Assembly (NCBI GenBank): GCA_023313575.1
Contig: JAJTTP010000001.1
Span: 4,154,001 to 4,218,000, forward strand
Direction of reading: 5' to 3'
DNA length: 64,000 nucleotides
From: Eutypella sp. D-1
Taxonomy: Eukaryota > Ascomycota > Sordariomycetes > Xylariales > Diatrypaceae
How positions within the stretch are numbered: position 1 is the first letter of the stretch; each line of letters opens with the position of its first letter. The notes beneath the pieces were generated by a model, which saw nothing but the letters and a program-made list of their open reading frames with translations, did not search any database and was not told the origin of the DNA. The translations under genes and the position numbers were made by a program. Positions 44,394 through 54,931 of the stretch are shown in pieces.

Positions 44394-45412
44394 TGATGTC
44401 TTCAGATGGCCTGTTTGTTTTTTGTCTATTTGTCACGTACGTGGATGGAGGCTTTTGTTTTTCAGGGGAAATGGTTCATGATCTGGCGTTTTCAGGTTAC
44501 ATTATGAAAAGGCGTGTTCGTTGCATACCTCCGTGCCTTAGCAGGTAGTCAGTCATCTGTCGTCTGTTTCTATAGTATTGGATGTCTACAAATATCTGCT
44601 GAGAGAGCAAGGAAATGTCATTGGTATAATGGACACTCGCGAAGGATACTGTTGATACTGTTTACATATGGGATCTTACTATATAAGTAAATATGATGAT
44701 ATATGATGGGAATAAGGATTTGGTGTGCCATGACTGGAATTGTTGATCTTCGACTTCCAGGTAGCCCCTGAGATTTGTAAAAGGGGAGTCTGTGCAGGTG
44801 TCAACCTACCGTCATGTGTCTACCTACCTACCTAGGTAGGTAGGTGCCACTTGTATTTGTACTACCTAGATCACCAAGTTGGACCTTCCATACCACAAGT
44901 CCATTCTAATTACGTTACCCACCCCTTCCAAGTGAACAATTAATTGCCCAGCCACCCGGGCAGCCCATTCTAATACTAAGTACTTCTAGATACTTTTAAT
45001 TAGTACTCCTAGATAACGGTGCACGGTATATAACTCCGGGGTTCTCCTTCCCCCGCTAACCCACCGGTGGATACTCAAGTCCGATACCGCTCCCCTATTC
45101 GTTCACTGAGGTCGGCCTACGGGAAAGTTGCCGGTCCCAGTACGTAACCGTAATTTTTTTAGTGAACCTGGGGTTCGGGCTTGGGGATAAGGGATAAGAG
45201 ATAGTCGGTACTCATGTAAGTAAAGGCCAACCGTTGCCCAAGTGATTGTCATTTGTCTAAGAGCAATCTAACAAACGTTTACATCAGGGAAGAGTGTTTT
45301 TTTTTTTGTTTTTTTGTTTTTTTATCCCTTAACAGTAGCAGAACTCGGTCTTATAGGTGACCTCCATATCTCTCAAGCTTCACCCCCCTCCGAAAAGTTT
45401 CTTCCATCCACC
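44394..45412. other. Promoter region of the glycine-cleavage gene, with a perfect 24-bp palindrome
   Basis: No gene is seen. The region holds a perfect 24-bp palindrome at 44822-44845, AT-rich DNA near 44680, and a T-rich tract (about 45297-45322) in the probable leader of the downstream gene. Confidence 0.55.
44822..44845. repeat. Perfect 24-bp palindrome of ACCT/AGGT units
   Basis: Three ACCT units are followed directly by three AGGT units, with the central CCTAGG core found throughout the intergenic DNA of this window. It is the longest member of that family here. Confidence 0.9.
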
Positions 45413-46894
45413 ATGAAGCTCCGCGGAGCCCTCCCCCGCGCCAGGGCGGCGGCAGCCCTGAGCACGTCCGCCAGGCCAGCATCCTCCGCAAGTAGGCTCG
45501 GTGTAACCAGAGCGACGACATCCCCTCTCTCAACGCAGAGGCCGAGCGGGCGGACAGCACCGATGACGGTTCTCAGGACCGCTGCAGCGGCGCCGCTGCC
45601 ACCTTCTTCCCTTTCCTCCCAGGGCACGCGCGCCAGGCGGTCCTACGCCACGGAGGCGACGGAGCCGCTGCGGAAGACTGCGCTGTACGACCTGCACGTG
45701 GCGCACGGGGCCAAGATGGTGCCGTTCGGGGGGTACCACATGCCGGTGCAGTACGGGACGCAGGGGGTGGCAGCATCGCACCACTTCACGCGGTCGCACG
45801 CGTCGCTGTTCGACGTGGGCCACATGGTGCAGCACCGGTTCGGGGGACCCGGGGCCGCCGCGTTCCTGCAGCGCGTGACGCCGGGCAGCATCGCGGCGCT
45901 CGAGCCGCACCGCAGCACCCTCAGCGCCCTGCTATGGCCCGGCACCGGCGGCATCGCCGACGACACCATCGTCACGCGCCTGCCCTCCGGGTCCGACGGC
46001 CAGGACCTCTTCTACGTCGTCACCAACGCCGGCTGCCGCGACAAGGACCTCGCGTACCTCGCCGAGCAGCTCGAGCAGTGGGCCAAGGACGGCGGCGCCG
46101 AGGTCCGCCACGAGGTGCTCGCGGACCAGGGGCTCGTGGCGCTGCAGGGTCCGCTGTCCGCGGAGATCCTCGGCGCCATCATCGAGGGCGCCGCGAGCGC
46201 CGAGGCCGGCGAGGCGAGCCTTCGCGACCTATACTTCGGACAGAGCCGGTTCCTGCGGGTGCGGGGGTCCGACAGCCCCGTGCTGGTGAGCCGCGGGGGC
46301 TACACGGGGGAAGACGGGTTCGAGATCTCGATTGCGCCGGGCGCGGACACGGTGGCGGTGACGGAGGCGCTGCTCGAGGCCGGCGGGCCCGATAGGCTGC
46401 GGTTCGCGGGATTAGGCGCCCGCGACAGCCTACGCCTCGAGGCCGGCATGTGCCTGTACGGGCACGACCTCGACGACGCCACGACGCCCGCGGAGGCGGG
46501 ACTGGCGTGGATCGTGGGGCGCGACCGCCGCGGAACTACGGACCCGGCGCAGGGCGCATTTCACGGCGCCGAGAAGGTGCTGCCGCAGCTGACGCCGCGG
46601 AGCAAGGGCGGTGCGGGCGTCGAGAGGCGGCGCATCGGGCTGGTGGTCGAGGGCGCGCCGGCCCGCGAGGGCGCCGGCATCGTCGACGCCGAGGGCAACG
46701 CCGTCGGCACCATCACCAGCGGCTGTCCGAGCCCCACCCTCGGCCGCAACATTGCGATGGGCTACGTCCGCGACGGCCTCCACAAGGCCGGCACTGAGCT
46801 CCAGGTCTCCATCCGCGGCCGCACCCGCAAGGCCGTCGTTACCAAGATGCCCTTCGTCCCCGCTAAGTACTATAAGGGGACCGCCCCCGCCTAG
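45413..46894 (+). CDS. gcv1: Aminomethyltransferase, glycine cleavage system T protein, mitochondrial
   Basis: Tetrahydrofolate-dependent aminomethyltransferase that takes the aminomethyl group from lipoylated H protein and releases ammonia; mitochondrial matrix. Single exon of 493 aa from the ATG of MKLRGALPRARAAAAL. The first roughly 75 residues are Arg/Ala/Ser-rich without acidic residues, ending near RRSYATEA, a typical mitochondrial presequence. The mature part starts LRKTALYDLHVAHGAKMVPFGG. ASLFDVGHM, GGIADDTIVT, SRGGYTGEDGFEI, GLGARDSLRLEAGMCLYGHDL and the C-terminal SGCPSPTLGRNIAMGYV motifs are all characteristic (cited in part). Extremely GC-rich codon third positions create long spurious open frames on both strands. 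Confidence 0.95.
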   Translation: MKLRGALPRARAAAALSTSARPASSASRLGVTRATTSPLSTQRPSGRTAPMTVLRTAAAAPLPPSSLSSQGTRARRSYATEATEPLRKTALYDLHVAHGAKMVPFGGYHMPVQYGTQGVAASHHFTRSHASLFDVGHMVQHRFGGPGAAAFLQRVTPGSIAALEPHRSTLSALLWPGTGGIADDTIVTRLPSGSDGQDLFYVVTNAGCRDKDLAYLAEQLEQWAKDGGAEVRHEVLADQGLVALQGPLSAEILGAIIEGAASAEAGEASLRDLYFGQSRFLRVRGSDSPVLVSRGGYTGEDGFEISIAPGADTVAVTEALLEAGGPDRLRFAGLGARDSLRLEAGMCLYGHDLDDATTPAEAGLAWIVGRDRRGTTDPAQGAFHGAEKVLPQLTPRSKGGAGVERRRIGLVVEGAPAREGAGIVDAEGNAVGTITSGCPSPTLGRNIAMGYVRDGLHKAGTELQVSIRGRTRKAVVTKMPFVPAKYYKGTAPA

Positions 46895-47552
46895 GCTCGA
46901 CTCGACTGCTGTAACGGTCCTTGTTTCTTAAAGCGGAAAAGGAATTGAAGGGAAATATAGATTCTGGCGGCACGATGGTGCTTTAGAAGAGCTTTGTACA
47001 AAAGGCGAAGAAGAGAAAACGCAAATGGCATTTGGGGGGACGGATTTGCTTTTGATTTTTTTTAACATGTTTGCATTTTGCGACCTTACCCTGATCTGTA
47101 CGATTCATATCAACTACGACCTGCTGCTTTCCTTGTCAGCCTGGTTGATGGTGTAGGTAGCTCGATCTCAACATCTGGAACATGGCTTGGCGGTTAGGGG
47201 GTTCACTTAAGAAGAATAGGGCGGCTTCGGGACTTCCACTATATGGAAGAATGTACAAATGCAACAAGAGCCTTCACGAGGGATCATATTGCGGAATTCT
47301 TCTCAAGTCTACTGCTATCTAGGAAAGTATATTCCGTTAAAGTGACGCCGCCCCAACGTCGTCTACCTTCATTGTAGTGGCGTATTAGCTGTGGACGCTA
47401 CATCGCCCTGGAGTGCTCATACTAGATATCTCTCGAAGCGTTATCAAGCTAGCATGATGAACGGAGACCTTCTCCACTCAGCAGTAAACGTCTGCTCCTG
47501 GTTCTTCCTCACATACTGCCAAGGGTCGTTGGTTGGTAGACTTTTTTCGCCT
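46895..47552. other. Convergent spacer
   Basis: The 658-bp spacer separates the 3' ends of the glycine-cleavage and Rpn13 genes. Nothing recognisable; untranslated regions of both genes are expected here. Confidence 0.55.
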
Positions 47553-49211
47553 TCACTTCTTCTGCACAGTGTTCCTGACGCCCTCGACGAAAGCCTCGAC
47601 GGCATCGCCGCCACCGAGAGGGACCTGACCGCCGCGGACGTAGCCGCCACCGGCGACGTCGACGGCGAGCGCGTCGGCGATGCTAGGCAGGCCGCCGTCG
47701 CGGATCGCCATGGTCAGCGACGCGAGGCTCTGGATGAATTGCGGACTCCGCAATACCTTCTCGAGCAGCGCCTTCTTCTGGCCCAGACTCATGGCCGCGC
47801 GCGCCGCCTCGGCGTCCGCCGGCGTCGGCTCCGACTCCGCCCCGGGCTCGCCGGGCGTCGCCCCCTCCGCCTGCTGTGCAAGCACAAGCACCGACGGCGG
47901 CAGGAACGAGAGCAGTTCGTCCACCTGTGCCTCCTCCGCCGTCCGGATCACCGGCACCGTCACGGGCGGCGGCAGCAGGTCCGAGAGCATGGGATAGAAC
48001 TTGCCCTCCGCTCCCCTGCCGCCACCGCCGCCGCCTTGGTTTAACGAGTTGAGGAAGTTGCGTACGGCTGCGGCCGCGTCATTGTCGGCGTTGCCGGATG
48101 CGGCACTAAGTAAAGGGGCGAGAACGGGCTTCCGTTAGCGTTTGATCGGTCCAGAGCATTGAATATAACGGGGACAGTAAAAGGTAATGTATTGGATGTG
48201 GCCCCCGTCTTGCGGTTGATTCCAGGGAGCTCCCTTGTCTTCTTAAAGTACAAAACAGCATAACCGTGGCTCATGATGGTATCGGCAATAAAATGTGATG
48301 CTTGCTTTCTCTTTCCCTCCTTTGGTCTATCGTAAAGGCCAGTGGGTTTTCCTAGTAGCCCTAGGGTGCTCTGCTTGTAGGAACACTTGCCCCATCCCCT
48401 GAGACGCGAAGAAGATTTTTAAACCTACGCTCTAGCCCCATCTGCTCCTCCCTCGCGAGCTTCCTCGCCTTCTTCTCGTATATCGCCACCGGTAGCGCCG
48501 GGACCAGCACCTCCACTACCGCCCTGGGGATGGTTTGGGTCGCCGCGGCCCTCAACGTCCTCCATGGTCTCGTCATCATCATCGTCGCGGCGACTGTCGT
48601 CGTTGTTGTTGCTGATGGAGGTAAGCTCACGCGCGACATTGACCTCCTCACCCTGCAGTAGGGAGTCGACGATCTCGCCAATCTTCCGGTCGCGCGGGCT
48701 GAACCAGGTGGGGTCGCCGTTCCGGCCTTGGGGCTTCGACTGCAGCCAAAAGAAGTGGCGTTGAGAGGATGACATGAACTTGAGAACAAATATGCGACCG
48801 TTCGTCTTTGCGCTGGGCTGGGGTTGGTTCTTGGCGTCGTAGGGAAGGAAGTGGCCGTCGGTCGGGACCATGACGAGGTCGAGCTCAGGCTGGTCGAGGG
48901 GAGCACTCCGCTCTCTCCAGCAGAAGTGGACTAGATCTATTGTTGTTGCAACTCATGAGCATCATAACAGCAGAATCGTGTCTAGTTAGGTACCTCTAGA
49001 AGACTCCAGGGCTTACCATCTTCTGAGTAGAGGTAGACGTAACCCGGCTGGGGGTCAGCCTTAACTTTGTAGGGTTTTGACGAGCTCTGACATGAATGTT
49101 AGCGTCGTGGATCGGGAAATAGTGAATAAGGGAATGAGGTCAGGGTTGGGAGAGACGAACGTCAACCTGGCATTTGCCCGCCTTGAACGTTATGATTGGT
49201 GTTATCGACAT
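47553..49211 (-). CDS. rpn13: 26S proteasome ubiquitin receptor Rpn13 (ADRM1 family)
   Basis: Ubiquitin receptor of the proteasome regulatory particle, 393 aa by this model. Exons 49211-49161, 49086-49017, 48936-48429 and 48105-47553 join in frame. The N-terminal PRU domain is complete: MSITPIITFKAGKCQVD, KPYKVKADPQPGYVYLYSEDD, LVHFCWRERSAPLDQPELDL, and GRIFVLKF with RHFFWLQSKPQ. An acidic linker follows. The C-terminal part (AAAAVRNFLNSL, FYPMLSDLLPPP, KKALLEKVLRSPQFIQSLASL) matches the DEUBAD domain that binds the deubiquitinase UCH37/Uch2. The third intron is unusually long (323 nt) and its donor GC|GTAGGT is ordinary but lies beside an in-frame stop; a small additional exon inside it cannot be excluded. 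The gene is divergent from the eL6 gene. Confidence 0.88.
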
Positions 49212-50113
49212 GGTCGAATCGAAGGCGGGTGGGAGGGGGGAGGAGGACTGGTTGAAAGGTAACAACTCTATGTGCGATTCTTGAAAAATCAGAAAGTCAG
49301 AAAGTCAGAAAGTCAGGAAGCCAATAATGTGTTGTAGTGAGAATCTAGTCCGCCTGAATAGGTTATGTAGAAGGGAAAGCAGTGCAGTTGTAGTTGTGAT
49401 GGGAATGGTAATAGAAGTACCTACTCTACCTAAGTATAGGTAGGTAGGCAGTAGGCTGGCTGGCTGAATATGACATATGCGAAGCTTCCACAAACGACTA
49501 GAGCTCTAACAGGCTGCAAGTGAGCCTCGTATGCGTTTACCAGAATAAACGCTAGAAACAGTACCTAGGTACTATCCATACTTAGGTAATTGGTAAGGAG
49601 CTTGGGCCAATTCAAAATGACCCATTTCACTTTTATAAGGAAGGGGTGATAAGGGAACTAATCATCAGCCACATCATGTTTATGTAATCCTAAGGGTGGC
49701 TCAGGATACGTGACTAATAATTGACAAGATGGATTTGGCAGCTGATAAGAACTGATAACTACGGGACAATTGATAAGCTTATCGACAAGGAACACTAAGA
49801 CTAACCTAGGTAGACTAAACTAAAACAAGAGCCACATTTTTCCCACACAGGGTTTCCAAAATCGCCTAAACGCCTTAAACTGCAGCCCACACAATTTTTC
49901 GAGATTTCGTGACAGACAGACCGAACCGCAGTAGACAGACAAGGTACTGACTAACCTAACAAACCCCGAGATCTCCAAACCTGCAATTAAGGGAAGCCAA
50001 GTCAAGGAACACCAAATAATCTCTTCTTCTTCTTCTCTCCTTCCTCCCTCCCCGTCCGGTCCCTTCTCAACCACGACGACAACGAGATACGATCGATACG
50101 ATAAGTTTTCACG
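49212..50113. promoter_or_regulatory. Divergent promoter region of rpn13 and rpl6
   Basis: A 902-bp spacer lies between a proteasome and a ribosomal protein gene transcribed away from each other. It contains TAGGTAGGT words (near 49438 and 49561) and, just before the eL6 start, a strong CT-rich tract (about 50021-50060). The tract is typical of fungal ribosomal protein leaders. A triple AAAGTCAG repeat lies near 49292-49315. Confidence 0.5.
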
Positions 50114-51166
50114 ATGTCGCAGCCCGCCGCCACGCAGAAGAAGTTCGGAAAGTCGACTCGGGAGGTTCCTCATCCTACCCAGCAGGCTCAGAAATGGTAT
50201 CCGGCTGAGGACACGCCCGAGCCCAAGACGGTGAGTGTGGTTTTTGTTGCTGTCGTCGCTGTTGTTTCTGTGGTGCATTGCGATTGCGACTGGAGGAGGA
50301 ACGAACGAAGCAACGAAATAAAAATGGGAAGTCGGCACCATGCTGGAAATGGGATTACCGAATAAAATATCAAGAGGTTGTTTCTTGCGCATTTTATCGC
50401 CTACAGAATAAGAGGAGGAACGGACGGAACCGGGCAATTGGCTTGTTAAAAGCGCTCTTTTCTCTCGACAGCGATGGGCTTCACTATAATATGATATCAC
50501 AACTGCATTTCTTATAGCATAGGAGATATCATATACTAACTACATCATCGTCACACTTCAACAGACCCGCAAGGCCATCCGTCCCTGGACCCCCAGAAAA
50601 ACCCTCCAGCCCGGCACCGTCCTCATTCTCCTCGCCGGTCGATTCCGAGGCAAGCGCGTCGTCCTCCTCAAGACCCTCGACCAGGGTGTCCTCCTCGTTA
50701 CCGGCCCCTTCAAGATCAACGGTGTCCCCCTGCGACGGGTCAATGCGCGATACGTCATCGCTACCTCCTACCAGGTTGACCTGAACGGTCTCGACCAGAG
50801 CAAGATCGACGAGGTCTCCAAGGCCTCCTACTTCACCCGGGAGAAGACTCAGGAGAAGGCCGGTGAGGAGGCCTTCTTCAAGCAGGGCGAGAAGCCTCAG
50901 GTAGGATTTACCTCCACCCCCCCCTCCCATGGCAAATTGCGAACAAGTGAGAAATATCTGGGTTCGATCAAGAAGCTAATGCGCCCACTCTCCCGTGTGT
51001 TTTAAAACTACAGAAGAAGGAGATCAACAGTAGCCGAGCCGCGGATCAGAAGGCCGTCGACAAGGCCCTGATCGCCAACATCAAGAAGGTCGAGTTCCTC
51101 GCCAGCTACCTCGCCAGCTCCTTCAGCTTGCGCAAGGGCGACAAGCCCCACGAGATGAAGTGGTAG
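50114..51166 (+). CDS. rpl6: 60S ribosomal protein L6 (eL6)
   Basis: Large-subunit ribosomal protein, 201 aa. Exons 50114-50230, 50565-50900 and 51014-51166 are all phase 0. The N-terminus [20 protein letters not shown] is followed by the conserved core [39 protein letters not shown] and [17 protein letters not shown]. The C-terminal helix region ends [17 protein letters not shown], as in fungal eL6. The first intron (334 nt) is much longer than usual in this window and begins GTGAGT. A pyrimidine-rich leader precedes the ATG. No irregularity is seen. Confidence 0.96.
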
Positions 51167-52256
51167 ATTTTGCCTTTCTCCCCCTCCGGCGAGTGGGGGA
51201 GGAGGAGAATGTGGGCTTCTTCTGGTTTGAGGGGGGGTAGTTTCTACGTAGGAGGTAGGGACAGGAGGGGGGCTCTTCTTTTTGTCATTCCCAAAAGGAG
51301 GGAGTGACCACGGACAAGGAGGGGGGTTTTTAAATGAAAAAAGAAGAAAACCGAAAAAGAAAAACAATATACAGAGGTTTTTACTTTGCGATTTGCGGAC
51401 GGTAAATCGCAACGGAAACTGGGGGCTGGCTTTGCCAATTGCATCTGGACGTTGAAAGGCATTTCGGTCAACATTGATTCTGGCGTCTGTAATTGAGGTT
51501 CTCCACATCAACAAAGAACATGAAGACAAAAAAAAAAGAGCACTTGGGCGTTCCATCTTTGCATGTGTGATCATGATTCATCTATTTTTTATGAGAGGCC
51601 CAGATCCGCGGACCCCGAGATCGCACAACCGAGGAGTTTTTTCCCTACGGAAGAGGATGATACCGGCGACATCATTCTTTCGAGCCACTTTTCCCAACGA
51701 AGACGATCTTAGGCCGTTAGACGAGCCGCATCATTCATTCCCCTTCAACCGCAGCATGCAAGTAGAGCAAGGACCCCGACCAAGTTCGGAATTAGGGCGG
51801 CGATAACACTCCTGGAGATAGCCAGTTTCCACCCAGTTTCACCCAAGACGCTCTATCCTGATCTATCTATTCCTTGCTGTCGGCTTCACATGTCGAAGAT
51901 GCGTCATATGGCACTTTTAAAAAAAAATACTCATCGTCTATATATCCTTTTTTCTTCTTTTTCGGCTGTAGCTTGATTTTTCGACTCTACTACTTGAGGT
52001 CCGAGATATATGTACCATGCCATGCCATGTGATGCTATGTGATGCTATGCTATGTAAACCTAGAAGGCCGGTTGTGCTACCCAATGCCGCCGCGACTGCC
52101 GATTCCGGGGCCGAAAAGGGGGGAGAGGGAGTGTTAGGTAAGATGGGAATGGGCCTTATAACAGGGAGCAAGACAGTGGAAAGGAATCCCGTCTCCCCCC
52201 ATCTCCCACCTCCTAAATAAATCTAATCGCCATCATCATCATCATCAATCTACCAA
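51167..52256. other. Convergent spacer between rpl6 and dpp3
   Basis: The 1.1-kb spacer separates two 3' ends. It has G- and T-rich homopolymer segments just after eL6, repeated ATGCTATGTGATG-like words near 52020-52050 and an ATC triplet run near 52230-52247. Open frames on the minus strand (to 188 codons) are read-through of the eL6 exon in antisense. Confidence 0.55.
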
Positions 52257-54931
52257 TCATACGCGGCGCTCGGCCCAGCTCTGAATCATGCCCTGGGGCG
52301 TGGCGTCGTAGTGGCGGAGCTCGACGGCACCAGAGGCCTCGTCGAGGAAGGTGTTGGCCTGGACGAAGACCTTGCGGGGCTGCTTGTTGCGGAGGACCTC
52401 GTCGCGGACGCGGCGGCCCCAGAAGTCCGCGTCGACCTCCGTCATCTCCCCGAAGAACCCCCGCCCCGTCTCCACGTCCGCCGTCGCCTTGTACACGTGC
52501 AGCCGCCGGAGGTAGTCGCCGACCGCCTTGCGGCCCGTCGTCAGGATCTTGGCCCGGTCGAGCCGGATCTCCAGGCCCGCCAGCCCGCCGTCGGTCCCCT
52601 CCGTGTGCGCTAGCTCGCAGAACCCGTCCCCGGCCTGCAGGAAGCACTGCAGGATGGAGAAGCGCGCCTGCGAGTGCGCCTGCCCCCACTTGCGGCTCTT
52701 GGGGTCCCACATCTCGAGCGACGCGAGGCCCGCCCGCGCCATCGAGAGGTAGCCGGCGTAGAGCACGTGGCCGGCCTCGCCGTCGAGGTCCTCGGTCCCG
52801 TCGCCGAACCCGAAGATCTTGAGTACGGGGAACTCGCAGCTCAGGTACATCGCCACCAGCTCCGCCCGGCACTCCTCGTACGCGCCCGCAACGCTGCCGA
52901 ACACTGACCCCCACGTCTGTCCGGGCTTGTACCACGTCGTCACCGGCTTGCCGGTGAGCGGCGAGATCGGCGGGTTCTCCTTGTCAAAGTTGAACACTCC
53001 CGGGGAGGTTTCCTCTGTTTTCCAATGGTTAGCACATCATGCCGCTATTCCCGCGAACTCACATTGAGATACATCGGGAATCGCATCGATGCTTAGCGAG
53101 GTAAAGGGGTGTGGTACTACGTACTACATATCGTTGGTTAGTATTAGAGCACAAATCAGCAGAAATATGGAACTAGACAGCCCCTCTTGGGAAGGCTACC
53201 CAGTAGGGCTTTGAAACTCACCGAAGAAGTTTTCCGCATCCGTGACCGGTGAGCTCGTGCAGGCCGACCTGCACCTCAAAAGCCGCATCGCGGTAGTTCT
53301 TGTATACCTCGAGGTCCTTCTCGGCGATGAACGGGATCTTCTCGTTCGGTGCCTTGGCGCTCAGCACATTGCCGAGAGATACGTTCTTGAAGCCCTCCGC
53401 CTGTCGGACTATTGCGCCTGGTGTTAGCGCGCCGGCTCAATCCGAGGGGTTCAGGGGTCTTGGAGGGATCGCCAACACCCCTGTATTCTGGAGTCGGAGA
53501 CTTCAAAGTGGGGATGTTCCTAGACAGCTGTCCATTGCATTTTGGGGTGTAGAAGAGGGCATTTCATCAAAGACACTTACTATCGTCGTAGTTGGGAATG
53601 TTAATGCCGGCCGGGATTCCCGAGCCGGAGAAGGTCAGGACCTCGAGGGAGGTGAAGTCTGGGCTCAGGAACTTGTCCTTCTCGAAATCCTTGCTCCACG
53701 GCAGCAGCGGAATGAGGGCCGGGGCAGCCTCCACCAGGGCCCCGAATGCGCGGGTCCGTTCCAAGTTCACCACAGCGGCGAAGCCCTCCCACTCGCCCCT
53801 GACGCCAGCAGGGTCCCGATAGGTCTCGATGAAGCCGATGTTAGACTCCACCATCGGGCCCTTGTCTCGGATCCAGTACCTCTGGCTATCCTTGAACGCC
53901 AGAAGAGACCCGGTTTCGAACGACTTGGCATAGGCATTGTGCATGTTCCTTTGCGTCTCGTTATCGCTGTTTTCGGCGGCTCCTTTGATATCAGCAGTGA
54001 TGGCTGTCATCTCCTTAGAGTAATCTCCGTAGACGAGCTTGATGGTCTTCCCAGCTAGGGCACCATCCTCAACGGTGAAGGTAGTCTCCTTTCCGATATC
54101 CCCGCCCTCTCTGGGGACCGCAGTGATGGCAGATGCTATCAGGATCTCATACGAACCATCCCTGGCCTTGACCACCCGTGTGTTCTCCGGGAGCAGTCCC
54201 TTTTTTTCCATCCACGTTGAGATAGCCTCAATCTCGGCCTTGGTGATGTCCGGCGAGTCGGGATAATACGTGGTCATGTATCCCTCCTCCGGGTAGCCAA
54301 GATGCATGAGGGCCGGGTCATCGGCCGAGAAGATGGCACCGTTAGTGGCCTTGTAGAATCTCTCGGCCTCGGGGGACGTCGCGGCAAGGGCGGCAAAGGT
54401 GGCCTCGGAACATCTCGGGATGAACTTGGCATCGCCAAAGCTCTTGTAGTTGCCGTTGTTCCCTAGGAACTGAGCGGTGTAGGAGAAGAAGTGCTCGAGC
54501 TCCTCATCGGAAATCCTGGCCTTGGCCTGCAGGGCCTTCCAGTCCCCGCCAGAGCTCTTGTGCAGAGCCACGATAAGATCTAGAATAGCCTCGGACTCGG
54601 GCGAGATCTGCTTGGCCACGATCCTGGCACCGTTAAAAGAGGCCCTGCTGATGTAATGGGCATACCTCTTCTGCTTGTCGGTCAGGGGTTCAAAATGCTT
54701 CTCAATCTCCAACCTCACAACAGTGGGAGGGGCATCAGCCAGGTAGTGCTTAAGATCCGCGGCATCCATGGTGGTGAAGCTACGGAAAGGATATCGAGGA
54801 AGGTGATTGGTAGGGTTACAATAAGGGGTTGAACGGAACTGTTGTGTTGTAGGCGTAAATTTTGTGGTAGGTGACCTCAGGTTCCTAGTAAATATCGAAG
54901 ATGTACTTCGATAAAGTGAGGAGAAACGCAT
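52257..54931 (-). CDS. dpp3: Dipeptidyl peptidase III (M49 zinc peptidase); one splice junction unresolved
   Basis: Zinc exopeptidase releasing dipeptides from N-termini, mostly cytosolic. Exon 1 is 54931-53581 and exon 2 is 53408-53222; NYDD joins [16 protein letters not shown]. The zinc site is HELTGH in exon 2 (family HExxxH), and the third ligand motif is EECRAE in the last exon, which ends at 52257. The join from exon 2 (LL, then CG|GTGAGT, phase 2) to the last exon ([15 protein letters not shown]) does not keep frame with one intron. A 19-nt micro-exon at 53091-53073 plus an acceptor at 53012 restores frame (770 aa), but its donor GTATCT is weak; a frameshift or error is the alternative. 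The first 55 residues look like a mitochondrial presequence; a second ATG (54769, [10 protein letters not shown]) would give the cytosolic form. Confidence 0.85.
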
